From Kaistella soli (GTDB taxonomy: Bacteria; Bacteroidota; Bacteroidia; Flavobacteriales; Weeksellaceae): a stretch of 64,000 bases of DNA. The number at the start of each line of letters is the position of its first letter. Positions within the stretch are counted from its first letter, which is position 1. Shown in pieces: positions 25,801-34,087 of this stretch. Both the position numbers and the translations under genes were made by a program. The stretch lies in contig NZ_JAHOPF010000001.1 of assembly GCF_019038595.1 (NCBI RefSeq), positions 558,001 through 622,000 of the forward strand, given 5' to 3'. The notes under the pieces are model-generated. The model saw nothing but the letters and a program-made list of their open reading frames with translations, ran no database searches and was not told the origin of the DNA.

Positions 25801-27376
25801 ACTCCGCACTTAGTCCTTTAAAATTTTTAGGTAGAGTTGATTCAGAAGAACTTTCAATATCCTTCATAATCCAGTCGAGCTGAAGGTCTTTTTTCTCCAA
25901 AACCTGCTGTGTGGTGAGAAGAATTTCTTTGTCTGGAAGCACGCCTTTTTTGGTACCGGTAAAATTAATATTAGGCTGAATCAGCATTAAACCGATTGGC
26001 AAATAAAGTTTGGAACTGGGCAATCTTTTGATGGAGTAGCGGCCTGCAACTGTTCCGTCGTTAGCCCCACCGGTTTCTTCACCCACAAGGAAAGCCCGTT
26101 TGTCATCTTTCAGTTTCGACGGCAGAATAGAAGCCGCAGAAAAACTGCTCCCGTTGATTAAGATGTAAATTTTTCCTTTAAAGCCGTTTTCCTTAGGTTT
26201 TTTTAGGCCGAAAATTCCGTTGTTTTTTAAATAAAACTTATCATTCACTTTTTTTACAGAAAGCGCAGATCCCACAAGATAAAACGGATAACCAACAATT
26301 GCAATCGGGTAAGTAAGTACTGAAAATTCAGAAAAATAATCTGCCTGAAATATCGATGAACGTGAGGTGATTTCAATGTCATTGATAAATTTAAACCGCT
26401 CAGAAACTAAATAGGAATACAGGTTATTGATTTCCGAAAGGGAACCGCCAAGATTATCGCGGATGTCTAAAATTAAATATTTTGCCGGTGAGTTTTTCAG
26501 CGCCGCAAAACTTTCTTTATAAAATTTTCTGGAATAGGTCCCGGAAAAAGTCTTGATTTTCATGTATGCCACGGTGCTGTCCTTCGTTGGAAACTGCAGA
26601 TCACGGTTGAAACTTTTGGTTACAATATTATAATCTTTCGTTTTTCCTTTTTCACTTTTCGTTATTTTTTTAGTGGCTGCTTCTTCCTCTTTCTTTTCTT
26701 TTTTTGTGATTTTTTCCCGGTTCAGGTAAAATGTTTTTACTTCATTCTGGAATTTTGCTTCTATTTTCACGCTGTCGAGAATACCGAATTCAGCGGTGAA
26801 ATAAGAAGGCCATCTTCTTGCGAGGATATATTTTTGAAAAGTCTGGTTTTCGCCGTCGCTGTTGACGTATGGTTTATATTTTTGCAGAAGCTCTTTCACC
26901 GGAATATCCTTAATGGTAAGTATTTCTGTCCCCACATTCATATTGGGAATTTTGTCGGGATTGTCTTTTACAAAAATCCGGTCGCCATCCAGCACGAAAT
27001 TGTATCGGCTGAGCAAGCCTTTCTGGTTTTTAAGATTTTTGATTTCTTTCCGTGTCAGACGTTTTTCCAAAGGCACAATGCGCAAATGTCCTTCTTTGAT
27101 ATCTGCGATAACCGGAGCCAGTTTCTGATAAAATTCATTTGGTTTTAAAGGTTTGGTAATGGTCGTTTTTAAGCTGTCAAATTTATAATTCAAACGGTCT
27201 TTAGAAATATACCAATAGAGATTCGGGTGAAGTTCCTGAAGTTTTTTGTTCGCAAAATCCACATCCTGACGGAGTTTTTCAGGAGCGATAGAAATTTCGT
27301 GTTTTTCGTTATATTTTTTTACGGAAACACACGAAGTGAGTATCACAAGGAGAAAAAGGAGGGCAGGAGTCTTCAA
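25799..27376 (-). CDS. S41 family (C-terminal-processing-like) peptidase lipoprotein
   Basis: A 525-residue protein with a lipoprotein signal (LVILTSC, Cys16). The N-terminal helical part contains KLQELHPNLYWYISKDRL, which is typical of S41 members of Bacteroidota. A core domain follows, with YLILDIRDNLGGSLSEINNLYSYL near residue 305, the nucleophile loop NGSSFSAASILPSKL near 408 and GEETGGANDG near 433. These fit the Ser-Lys type catalytic arrangement of tail-specific proteases. A basic, Lys/Glu-rich insert (about 225-245) is unusual. The start is TTG at 27376, as no ATG gives a signal peptide. A periplasmic or outer-membrane location is likely. Confidence 0.82.
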   Translation of the reverse strand: MKTPALLFLLVILTSCVSVKKYNEKHEISIAPEKLRQDVDFANKKLQELHPNLYWYISKDRLNYKFDSLKTTITKPLKPNEFYQKLAPVIADIKEGHLRIVPLEKRLTRKEIKNLKNQKGLLSRYNFVLDGDRIFVKDNPDKIPNMNVGTEILTIKDIPVKELLQKYKPYVNSDGENQTFQKYILARRWPSYFTAEFGILDSVKIEAKFQNEVKTFYLNREKITKKEKKEEEAATKKITKSEKGKTKDYNIVTKSFNRDLQFPTKDSTVAYMKIKTFSGTYSRKFYKESFAALKNSPAKYLILDIRDNLGGSLSEINNLYSYLVSERFKFINDIEITSRSSIFQADYFSEFSVLTYPIAIVGYPFYLVGSALSVKKVNDKFYLKNNGIFGLKKPKENGFKGKIYILINGSSFSAASILPSKLKDDKRAFLVGEETGGANDGTVAGRYSIKRLPSSKLYLPIGLMLIQPNINFTGTKKGVLPDKEILLTTQQVLEKKDLQLDWIMKDIESSSESTLPKNFKGLSAE

Positions 27377-27436
27377 TTCAGATAATTTTGATAAAAATAA
27401 ATATTTTAAATGAGATTTAAACTTAAATCATTTCAC

Positions 27437-27464
27437 AAAAAAAACTCTGCAAATATTGCAGAGT
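27437..27464 (-). terminator. Terminator of pncA
   Basis: Perfect 9-bp stem ACTCTGCAA/TTGCAGAGT (27444-27452, 27456-27464), followed by T-run on the minus strand. Confidence 0.85.
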
Positions 27465-27487
27465 CTGTTTAAATTATTCAGAATTTT

Positions 27488-28093
27488 TTATCCTAAAACC
27501 GTTACGGAATTTTGAAGCATTTCATAAATGGCATCTTTTCCATTTTCTGGTTTTACATTGACAGCGCGGGTTCCGTTGAAATGTAAACAGGTCACATATC
27601 CAAGCTGAGCAGCATCTAGGCAGGTAAATTTTACGCAGTAATCTAATGCTAAACCTACAATTTCAAGCAGTTTAATGTCATGGTATTTTAAAAAGTCATC
27701 AAGACCGGTTTTTACAAAATGGTTATTGTCCTGAAAACCACTGTAACTGTCAACATCTGTATTTTTTCCTTTCTGAACGATGTGCGTTACTTTATCCCGG
27801 TTCAGGTCTTTAGGAAATTCAGCTCCAAAAGTTCCCTGCACACAATGATCCGGCCACATAAACTGAGGAACTCCGTTTAAAATAATGGTTTCGCCGACCT
27901 TTTTTCCGTTGTTGGAGGCAAAGCTTTTATGGTTGGCAGGATGCCAGTCCTGGGTGAGCACGATCTGGTCATATTCATTTTCTTTCATCAGGAGGTTGAT
28001 GTAAGGAATAACCTCATTGGCTCCGGGAACGGCAAGTGCACCGCCTTCGCAAAAATCGTTTTGTACATCAACTATAATCAGGGCTTTTTTCAT
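27488..28093 (-). CDS. pncA: Nicotinamidase
   Basis: PncA hydrolyses nicotinamide to nicotinate for NAD salvage. The 201-residue isochorismatase-fold protein has the catalytic Asp9 in IIVDVQNDFCEGGAL, a metal-binding TQDWHPANH near residue 50, and the Lys in VQKGKN near 110. The catalytic Cys lies in GLALDYCVKFTCLDAAQLGY near 155. The length fits the family. It is divergent from the BstA-like operon and monocistronic with its own terminator. Confidence 0.94.
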   Translation of the reverse strand: MKKALIIVDVQNDFCEGGALAVPGANEVIPYINLLMKENEYDQIVLTQDWHPANHKSFASNNGKKVGETIILNGVPQFMWPDHCVQGTFGAEFPKDLNRDKVTHIVQKGKNTDVDSYSGFQDNNHFVKTGLDDFLKYHDIKLLEIVGLALDYCVKFTCLDAAQLGYVTCLHFNGTRAVNVKPENGKDAIYEMLQNSVTVLG

Positions 28094-28233
28094 ATTTTCA
28101 CTTCTAATTTTATAATAACTTTAAGAAATCAATCAAACGGGAGTTTGATATTATGTTGTAAATTTACGAAACTGAAACGCAAAATTTCAGCCAAAACTAT
28201 TAATCAGCCAAATCGTCAAAACCGTAAAATATA

Positions 28234-28770
28234 ATGGACAACTTAGAATATAAAAAGTATCCGATCGGGAAATTTCAGTATCCTGAAAAAATTTCAGATG
28301 TGGAGTTGGACGGTCATATCGAAGTCGTGAAAGATTTCCCCGGAAAGTTAAAATGTTTAGTGGAAAAGTGGAGCGATGATATGCTTGATACCCAATACCG
28401 GGAAGGAGGATGGACGGTTCGGCAACTGATTAACCATCTCTCAGACAGCCATATGCAAAGCGTTGGAAGGTTTAAAATGGCCTTAACAGAAGATAATCCC
28501 ACCATAAAACCTTACGATGAAACAAAATGGGCCGAGCTGCAGGACAGCAGAAGTGAGCCGATAAAAGCAGCGCTGCTCATCCTGGAAGGTCTGCACTGCA
28601 GATGGATTCATTTGCTGAAAACAATGACCAATAAAGAGTTTGACAGAACCTATTTCCATCCGGACTATAACAAAAAAATCAATCTCAGAGAAAACCTGGC
28701 CTTTTACGCGTGGCATTGTGATCATCATTATGCGCATATCGAAAACCTGAAAAAGGAAAAGGGTTGGTAA
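28234..28770 (+). CDS. DinB-superfamily YfiT/BstA-like metal-dependent protein
   Basis: A 178-residue four-helix DinB-fold protein of the YfiT group. The three metal-binding histidines are visible: INHLSDSH near residue 70 and AWHCDHHYAHI near 160. The N-terminal YPIGKFQYPEKIS and GGWTVRQLINHL segments match YfiT of Bacillus and the bacillithiol S-transferase BstA. Members conjugate bacillithiol to electrophiles or act as hydrolases of unknown substrate. It starts an operon with a DUF1569 protein and a YtxJ-like protein, which strengthens the bacillithiol link. Confidence 0.82.
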   Translation: MDNLEYKKYPIGKFQYPEKISDVELDGHIEVVKDFPGKLKCLVEKWSDDMLDTQYREGGWTVRQLINHLSDSHMQSVGRFKMALTEDNPTIKPYDETKWAELQDSRSEPIKAALLILEGLHCRWIHLLKTMTNKEFDRTYFHPDYNKKINLRENLAFYAWHCDHHYAHIENLKKEKGW

Positions 28771-29228
28771 AAAGAAAGTCGCTTTTAAATCCGGATGATC
28801 TGGATGAAATTAAAGAAAGAATTTTAAGCATTAATGAAGGTTCTGAAAGAAAGTGGGGGAAAATGACCGCTGCCCAGATGCTGCGCCACTGCGACCGTAT
28901 TTTACAGGTGGGTTGCGGAAAAATAATTCTTCCCAAAACCCCTTTTTTTGTGAAAAAAGCTGGAGTAATAGCAAAAATAGAAATGAAAATCTTCAATAAC
29001 GGGATTCCCCGGAATATGCCGACTTTCAAAGAATTGGTCATTAATGAAAACTGTAATTTAGAAAAAGCCAGGTATGAGCTTCTGTCCTCGTTAGATGAGT
29101 TTGTAGAGAATTGTGAGAAAAATAACGTAGTTTTGGACCATGTACTTTTTGGTCAGATGACAAAATATGACTGGGGTTTCCTGCAGTATAAGCATCTTGA
29201 TCATCACTTAAAACAATTTGGATTATGA
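28764..29228 (+). CDS. DUF1569 family (DinB-like) protein
   Basis: A 154-residue protein with TERKWGKMTAAQMLRHCDRILQ-like helix near residue 30 and a C-terminal GQMTKYDWGFLQYKHLDHHLKQFG, the arrangement of DUF1569 and DinB-type four-helix metal proteins. Candidate metal ligands are His42 and the C-terminal His-rich segment. The start is a TTG at 28764, overlapping the stop of the previous gene, so translation is probably coupled. The function is unknown; context suggests thiol or electrophile handling. Confidence 0.75.
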   Translation: MVKRKSLLNPDDLDEIKERILSINEGSERKWGKMTAAQMLRHCDRILQVGCGKIILPKTPFFVKKAGVIAKIEMKIFNNGIPRNMPTFKELVINENCNLEKARYELLSSLDEFVENCEKNNVVLDHVLFGQMTKYDWGFLQYKHLDHHLKQFGL

Positions 29229-29599
29229 GTTTTTTTAATAAATTTTTTGGCGGAAGTGAAGAAGAGAAATCTTCATCCACATTCTGGAATTATATTGAAT
29301 CTGAAGAAGATTTGAACAAAGCAATCGAAGAATCGTCAGAGAAAAGAGTGGCTATTTTTAAACATTCTACGAGATGTTTTATCAGTAAGACGGTTTTGAA
29401 AAATTTTGAAAGAGAAGTACAGAGTTCAGATAAAAATGTGTCCTATTATTTTCTGGATTTGCTTGCATACCGGCATATTTCCAACAAAATTGCCGATGAT
29501 TTCGGGGTGCAGCATCAAAGCCCGCAGCTGATTGTTCTCGAAAACGGAATTGCGGTAAATAATGCTTCCCATCAAGGCATTTCAGTATCTTTGACCTAA
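29225..29599 (+). CDS. ytxJ: Bacillithiol system redox-active protein YtxJ
   Basis: A 124-residue thioredoxin-fold protein of the YtxJ/DUF2847 family. The active-site segment is FKHSTRCFISK, with Cys51 and Ser54 in a CxxS arrangement, matching a monothiol bacilliredoxin-like mechanism. Many members have CPIS, whereas here Phe replaces Pro. The distal SPQLIVLENG segment supplies the cis-Pro region of the fold. The ATG overlaps the stop of the DUF1569 gene by 4 bases, so the three genes form one operon. It is expected to remove bacillithiol from S-thiolated proteins in the cytoplasm. Confidence 0.85.
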   Translation: MSFFNKFFGGSEEEKSSSTFWNYIESEEDLNKAIEESSEKRVAIFKHSTRCFISKTVLKNFEREVQSSDKNVSYYFLDLLAYRHISNKIADDFGVQHQSPQLIVLENGIAVNNASHQGISVSLT

Positions 29600-29616
29600 T
29601 ATTTGTATTTATTTTA

Positions 29617-30207
29617 ATGGAAAATATTGAAACTTATTTATCGGAAATTTTAGAAATTCCGAAAGAAGCGGTTACCAAATGCAGCAGTTTTTATGAGACC
29701 AGGAAAGTCGCAAAAAACGAATTTCTTTTGCAGGAAGGAGAAGTATGTAACGGAACTTACTTTGTAGAAAAAGGTTTGCTGAGAATGTATTCGATTGACA
29801 AGAACGGGAAAGAACACATTATACAGTTCGCACCGGAAAAATGGCTGATGTCGGACAGAAGTTCCCTTTATTTCAATGAGAAATCGAAATACTATATTGA
29901 AGCGGTAGAAGAATCTGAAATATTGCTTCTTAAAAGTGATTTCTTCACGAACATTAATATGGAATTTCCCAACACTGCTGAAAATAATGATTTGCTTCTT
30001 CAGAAACACATTAGAAATCTACAGAACCGCGTAAATTCCCTATTGGCGGAAACGGCCGAGGAAAGATATATGAATTTTATCAAAATGTACCCCGATATTC
30101 TGTTTCGTGTTCCGCAGTGGATGGTGGCCTCTTATCTCGGTATTACACCGGAAAGTTTAAGCAGGGTTCGGAAAGAACTGGCGAGAAAAAATTTTCAGAC
30201 ATCTTGA
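29617..30207 (+). CDS. Crp/Fnr family transcriptional regulator
   Basis: A 196-residue regulator with an N-terminal cyclic-nucleotide-type jellyroll (EFLLQEGEVCNGTYFVEKGLLRMY near residues 30-60, and GKEHIIQFAPEKWLM). A long dimer helix and a C-terminal HTH follow (PQWMVASYLGITPESLSRVRKELARK near 160-192). No Cys cluster for an iron-sulfur centre is seen, so it is not a classical FNR. It starts 17 bases after ytxJ and may control that operon. Confidence 0.85.
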   Translation: MENIETYLSEILEIPKEAVTKCSSFYETRKVAKNEFLLQEGEVCNGTYFVEKGLLRMYSIDKNGKEHIIQFAPEKWLMSDRSSLYFNEKSKYYIEAVEESEILLLKSDFFTNINMEFPNTAENNDLLLQKHIRNLQNRVNSLLAETAEERYMNFIKMYPDILFRVPQWMVASYLGITPESLSRVRKELARKNFQTS

Positions 30208-30221
30208 TAATAAAAAATATT

Positions 30222-30698
30222 TCATTTTTTTTGTTTTCTGTATTGCAACCATTGTACAATCATTGAAATTGCAACGAATATTTGAAACAGATATAAACAA
30301 ATAGTGGCAAAATCGAATTCAAAGCTCGGTTCTCCATCTATTATAAAAACCATTATAATAATCATTGCTATGGACGGGAAAAAAATGGTAAAAAACAGAA
30401 AAGGATAATTTTTTTTATTCCAATAAAAAAAAGGAATACGGCCTCCCATAAAATGTCCAGGATTCAAACTGTTTTGATGCCAATCATCAAAGTCTTTTTG
30501 AAAATTGTCGTCAACTTCCACTTCATTTTCATCTAATTTCAAATCTTCAATGATTTGTAATATTTTGTTCCTTTCAAATTCATCTGAGGAGATGCTTAAA
30601 TTTTCCAAGTCGATAGCATGCAAAATATTATGTTCTTTTAAAATTGAATGAACAAATTCTAGGTTAGAGACGAATTTAAAATTTTTAATAACTTTCAT
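30222..30698 (-). CDS. Hypothetical membrane protein, N-terminal DUF2007-like
   Basis: A 158-residue protein. The N-terminal 65 residues (FKFVSNLEFVHSILKEHNILHAIDLEN, then DEFERNKILQIIEDL) resemble the small ferredoxin-like DUF2007 fold. An acidic linker (DENEVEVDDNFQKDFDDW) and two hydrophobic helices (about 95-115 and 128-148) then end in a basic RKQKK tail. It may be a membrane-tethered relative of the DUF2007 protein at 2564. The function is unknown. It is convergent with the Crp-type gene and its reading frame ends 14 bases beyond that gene's end. Confidence 0.65.
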   Translation of the reverse strand: MKVIKNFKFVSNLEFVHSILKEHNILHAIDLENLSISSDEFERNKILQIIEDLKLDENEVEVDDNFQKDFDDWHQNSLNPGHFMGGRIPFFYWNKKNYPFLFFTIFFPSIAMIIIMVFIIDGEPSFEFDFATICLYLFQIFVAISMIVQWLQYRKQKK

Positions 30699-30715
30699 AA
30701 ATTATAAATAAAAAA

Positions 30716-30738
30716 AGCAGGCTTTTTAAAAACCTGCT
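30716..30738 (-). terminator. Terminator of rpoD
   Basis: Near-complete palindrome AGCAGG/CCTGCT with a TTTTT/AAAAA interior, preceded on the plus strand by an A-run that reads as a T-run on the minus strand. Confidence 0.7.
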
Positions 30739-30765
30739 CTAATTTATAAATATTTTCTTAAAAAA

Positions 30766-31632
30766 TTATTTCCCTAAATAAGATTTCAAAATCTTACTTC
30801 TGGTATTGTGTTTCAGTCTTTTGATGGCTTTTTCCTTAATCTGACGGACTCTTTCTCTCGTCAGGTCAAAAGTTTCACCGATCTCTTCCAAAGTCATCGG
30901 ATGCTTGCCGTTCAGTCCGAAATATAAACGAACCAAATCCGCTTCTCTTGGAGTTAAAGTCTGCAATGCTCTTTCAATTTCAATCTGAAGAGATTCCAGC
31001 ATCAGATCCTTATCCGGACTTGGTGATTCACCGGAACGCAAAACGTCATACAAGTTAGAATCCTCACCTTCTACAAGCGGCGCATCCATCGACAGGTGTC
31101 TTCCGGAGTTTTTCATTGATTCTTTAATATCGTCTTCGCTCATGTCCAAAACTTCAGCCAACTCTTCCGGGGAAGGCGGTCTTTCGTTTTCCTGCTCAAG
31201 GTGTGCGTAAGCTTTGTTGATTTTATTGATTGAACCAATTTTGTTAAGCGGCAATCTTACAATTCTCGACTGTTCTGCCAAAGCCTGTAAAATCGACTGA
31301 CGGATCCACCAAACGGCGTAGGAAATGAATTTAAAACCTCTGGTTTCATCATATCTTTTCGCAGCTTTCATCAGACCTAAGTTACCTTCGTTAATCAAAT
31401 CGGGTAAAGAAAGTCCCTGGTTTTGGTATTGTTTCGAAACTGAAACCACGAAACGCAAGTTCGCTTTGATGAGTTTTTCCAGGGCAACCCTGTCTCCTGC
31501 ACGAATTTTCTGTGCTAAATCTACTTCTTCATCGGCGGTAATCAAATCCACTTTTCCGATCTCCTGTAGATACTTGTCAAGCGATGCAGTTTCTCTGTTG
31601 GTAACCTGCTTTGTAATCTTTAATTGTCTCAT
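30766..31632 (-). CDS. rpoD: Primary RNA polymerase sigma factor RpoD/SigA
   Basis: The housekeeping sigma factor, 288 residues, as expected for Bacteroidota, which lack region 1.1 and the large non-conserved insert. Region 1.2 ([23 protein letters not shown]), region 2 ([57 protein letters not shown]), region 3 and region 4.2 ([27 protein letters not shown]) are all present. It recognises TTG-N19-TAnnTTTG promoters, many of which occur in this window. The upstream region has a large structured element at 31742-31856. Confidence 0.96.
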   Translation of the reverse strand: MRQLKITKQVTNRETASLDKYLQEIGKVDLITADEEVDLAQKIRAGDRVALEKLIKANLRFVVSVSKQYQNQGLSLPDLINEGNLGLMKAAKRYDETRGFKFISYAVWWIRQSILQALAEQSRIVRLPLNKIGSINKINKAYAHLEQENERPPSPEELAEVLDMSEDDIKESMKNSGRHLSMDAPLVEGEDSNLYDVLRSGESPSPDKDLMLESLQIEIERALQTLTPREADLVRLYFGLNGKHPMTLEEIGETFDLTRERVRQIKEKAIKRLKHNTRSKILKSYLGK

Positions 31633-31741
31633 TATAAAATTCTGTCCACTTTAGGACTGCATTATATTATACGACAGCGAAATGCAAAAGGTTACAAAAA
31701 GAACAAAATAAAACGATAACTTTAGTTTTGGGCGACATTTT

Positions 31742-31856
31742 CCGTCTTCCGCTCCTGCTTTTTTACAGAATTTCCCCCTGCTTTTCCAGCACCTGAAAAT
31801 TCTGTAAAAAGAGCTCCGCTCAAGCCGGGTCGCGGGTTTCGCGGTTTCGAAGACGG
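31742..31856. repeat. Nested inverted-repeat element upstream of rpoD
   Basis: Outer arms CCGTCTTC/GAAGACGG (31742-31749, 31849-31856) enclose a perfect 14-bp inverted repeat TTTTTACAGAATTT/AAATTCTGTAAAAA (31760-31773, 31797-31810). Between the inner and outer right arms lies a GC-rich tail with GCCGGGTCGCGGG. No convincing coding frame spans it. Confidence 0.55.
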
Positions 31857-31917
31857 TTGTTTAAGGAAAATTCTTGGATACAAAGACAAAATTTTCTTTA
31901 ATTTACAAATCAAGATT

Positions 31918-32334
31918 CTATCGCGCGCGCTTCGTACGCATTGCTTTTACCTTAGTTACCGATTCATCCTGCACGAAATTTTCATATTCTTCACTTTCGA
32001 TCGGAAAAAGAGCAACTTTACCTTCCGCATTGTGATGAACCCCGAAACCGTATCTTTTCGTTAAGGCCGAAGATCTGAAACACGCCTGACCTTTAGAGAA
32101 AAATTCCTTTCTTGCCTCTTTTCTTTCACCTTCAGCAATATCGTTTTTCTGAGCATAACATTCAAACATCACATCGTCTGAAGTATATTGATAAGGATTC
32201 TGAGAAACCATTTCAAACTGAATATCCGCTAAAGTTCTGTTTCTTTTTACCGGCGGAATTTCGCTTTTCAACACCGGTGAATCTTCTGCAGTTTCTATAA
32301 AGGTATCTTTGTAATTCGTTGTATGAATTTTCAT
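31918..32334 (-). CDS. DUF6157 family protein
   Basis: A 138-residue cytoplasmic-looking protein. The N terminus MKIHTTNYKDTFIETAEDSP and the central RTLADIQFEMVSQNPYQYTSDDV, then GQACFRSSALTKRYGFGVHHNAEGKVALFP, fit the pattern I recall for DUF6157, a small widespread family of unknown function. The basic tail (KVKAMRTKRAR) is notable. It is monocistronic. Confidence 0.72.
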   Translation of the reverse strand: MKIHTTNYKDTFIETAEDSPVLKSEIPPVKRNRTLADIQFEMVSQNPYQYTSDDVMFECYAQKNDIAEGERKEARKEFFSKGQACFRSSALTKRYGFGVHHNAEGKVALFPIESEEYENFVQDESVTKVKAMRTKRAR

Positions 32335-32453
32335 ATTTAAAAGTTTTAAATTGGGTGTAAATGTATAAAAAACCTTAACGATTTAAAATTTGCCTGTCGT
32401 AAAATTTATGGTAACGGATGTATTTTAATTATTTAAAAATCAAAAAGATAAAG

Positions 32454-32491
32454 ACAAAAAAAACTCATTCTGATGATTTCAGAATGAGTTT
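32454..32491 (-). terminator. Terminator of the beta-helix protein gene
   Basis: Perfect 13-bp stem AAACTCATTCTGA/TCAGAATGAGTTT (32461-32473, 32479-32491), 5-base loop, long T-run on the minus strand. Confidence 0.9.
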
Positions 32492-32516
32492 GAATAAATT
32501 AATTTAAGAGCGTCAA

Positions 32517-33980
32517 TTATTTAATAATTAATTTATTAGATGTTTTTTTACCTTCCGACTGATGCACCAGAATATAAACTCCCGATTTAGCTTTTACAGA
32601 TACTGTATTTTTACCTTTTGCCACAATCCCGGAGTAAATAACTCTTCCCGACATATCCGAAATCACAATATTCCCGGATTTTTCTGAGTCAAAAACGAAA
32701 GTTCCGTTGCTAGGGTTAGGGTAGATGCTGCTTTTGGAAAGTGCAGCATCGCTGGCTGACAATGGTAAAGCACACATATACGGTGCATAAGTTACGGTTC
32801 CTAAAGTTGCATTGTCCACGCTGTGTGAAATTACAGCCTCTACCATCGCATCGTCTGAAAGTTCACCTTCTCTCCAGCAGTTATTGGTTGCGCTGATCGG
32901 ATTCGCTGTGTTATTATACAGTGCGTAAAGCTGTCCTCCGTTTCCATTATTAAAGAAGATATTTTCTCCCGTACTTCCTAATGTGCCACCGCCAAGGTCA
33001 GCACGTGCAGTACCGATTATCGTAATTCCCCAGAGGCTGCCTCTGATCTTATTTCTTTCCACTTTAATCGCCATTACCTGACTTCCGCTTCCTGAAAGCG
33101 AAATTCCGCTTCCGCCACTTGCCGGAACAGGTTCCGTATTATTGTCTGTAAGCGTATTATTTGAGATCGATCCGGAGGAATTATTTCCGGTCACTGTGAT
33201 TCCGTATCTATTATCTTTGATGATGTTGTCTTCAATCTGTGGATGATTTTCAACTCCCAATAATGTTGAAACGGACACTCCGCCCACTTTGGTTAAAGTT
33301 CTGTCACCGATAATTGTATTGTTTATTATTTTGGTAATTCCAGTTCCGCTTGGTCCCATGTTAACCTGCGGACGGTTGGAGTTTCCTTTCGTATTGCCAT
33401 AAAGATAATTCCCTGTAAACTCCAGAGCCACTCCCTGATTTGCACCTGATGCAACTGCAGGCAAGTCGTTTTCAATGAACTGTGAGTTTTTTACAACAGG
33501 GTTACCGGTAGAAAAATTAAGTGCCGCTCCTGTAACCAACCCGGATTTAAAATATCTTACAATAGAATTGTCCATTAGGAAATTTCCGGTTAAAGCCTGT
33601 ATGCCGCCGCCATATTCAAATGTCGTGTTTCTGATGGTTACAGTAGATGTTGATTCGAGTCTGATTCCTTTAAAAATAACAGCAGGATCAGTCGCTGTAA
33701 TTAACACATTTCCAGCATTGGTATCATAAATCCCAGCGATTGTAAGCTGCTTGCCGCCGTCTATTTTCAGCGTTGCATCTTCATTCATTAAAAGCGTGTC
33801 GCCATTGCTGATGGTAATATCAGCCTTCATCTGATAACTTGTTCCGTTATTTACCAATACTGTGGGTGCCGCAACTGAGAGCGATGCAAGATTATACGTA
33901 ACACCAGTCCCCGGACTTACAAATTGTGAAAAAACGAGTGTTGAGGACAAGGATAGAAAAAGAAAAGAAAGTTTTTTCAT
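32517..33980 (-). CDS. T9SS-secreted right-handed beta-helix protein
   Basis: A 487-residue secreted protein. A signal peptide (ending LVFSQ) is followed by an Asn/Gly/Thr-rich repetitive region with rungs such as VVKNSQFIENDLPAV, ISNNTLTDNN and VERNKIRGS. This is a right-handed parallel beta-helix of the pectate-lyase type. The last 75 residues form a type IX secretion A-type sorting domain: IYPNPSNGTFVF, VISDMSGRVIY and a final SGVYILVHQSEGKKTSNKLIIK. It should be exported and attached to, or released from, the surface. No catalytic residues can be assigned. Confidence 0.87.
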   Translation of the reverse strand: MKKLSFLFLSLSSTLVFSQFVSPGTGVTYNLASLSVAAPTVLVNNGTSYQMKADITISNGDTLLMNEDATLKIDGGKQLTIAGIYDTNAGNVLITATDPAVIFKGIRLESTSTVTIRNTTFEYGGGIQALTGNFLMDNSIVRYFKSGLVTGAALNFSTGNPVVKNSQFIENDLPAVASGANQGVALEFTGNYLYGNTKGNSNRPQVNMGPSGTGITKIINNTIIGDRTLTKVGGVSVSTLLGVENHPQIEDNIIKDNRYGITVTGNNSSGSISNNTLTDNNTEPVPASGGSGISLSGSGSQVMAIKVERNKIRGSLWGITIIGTARADLGGGTLGSTGENIFFNNGNGGQLYALYNNTANPISATNNCWREGELSDDAMVEAVISHSVDNATLGTVTYAPYMCALPLSASDAALSKSSIYPNPSNGTFVFDSEKSGNIVISDMSGRVIYSGIVAKGKNTVSVKAKSGVYILVHQSEGKKTSNKLIIK

Positions 33981-33997
33981 TATAAATTAATTTTTTT

Positions 33998-34005
33998 CAA
34001 ATATA
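33998..34005 (-). promoter_or_regulatory. -7 promoter element of the beta-helix gene
   Basis: TATATTTG on the minus strand, an exact consensus match, 17 bases before the start codon. Confidence 0.6.
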
Positions 34006-34062
34006 AGGTTTATTACGTGCGGAATAAGAGATTTGAATGTTAAAAAATCAGTTTTAAATCTT

Positions 34063-34070
34063 TATTTTTG
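34063..34070 (+). promoter_or_regulatory. -7 promoter element of the aldo/keto reductase gene
   Basis: TATTTTTG, exact consensus, 17 bases before the ATG; no clear upstream TTG at the usual distance. Confidence 0.5.
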
Positions 34071-34087
34071 ACTAAAATTGCTGTATT

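Noticed and set aside
31722-31913. 63-codon minus-strand frame upstream of rpoD
   Set aside because: It runs through the inverted-repeat element and its translation is low-complexity; the palindrome explains the open frame.
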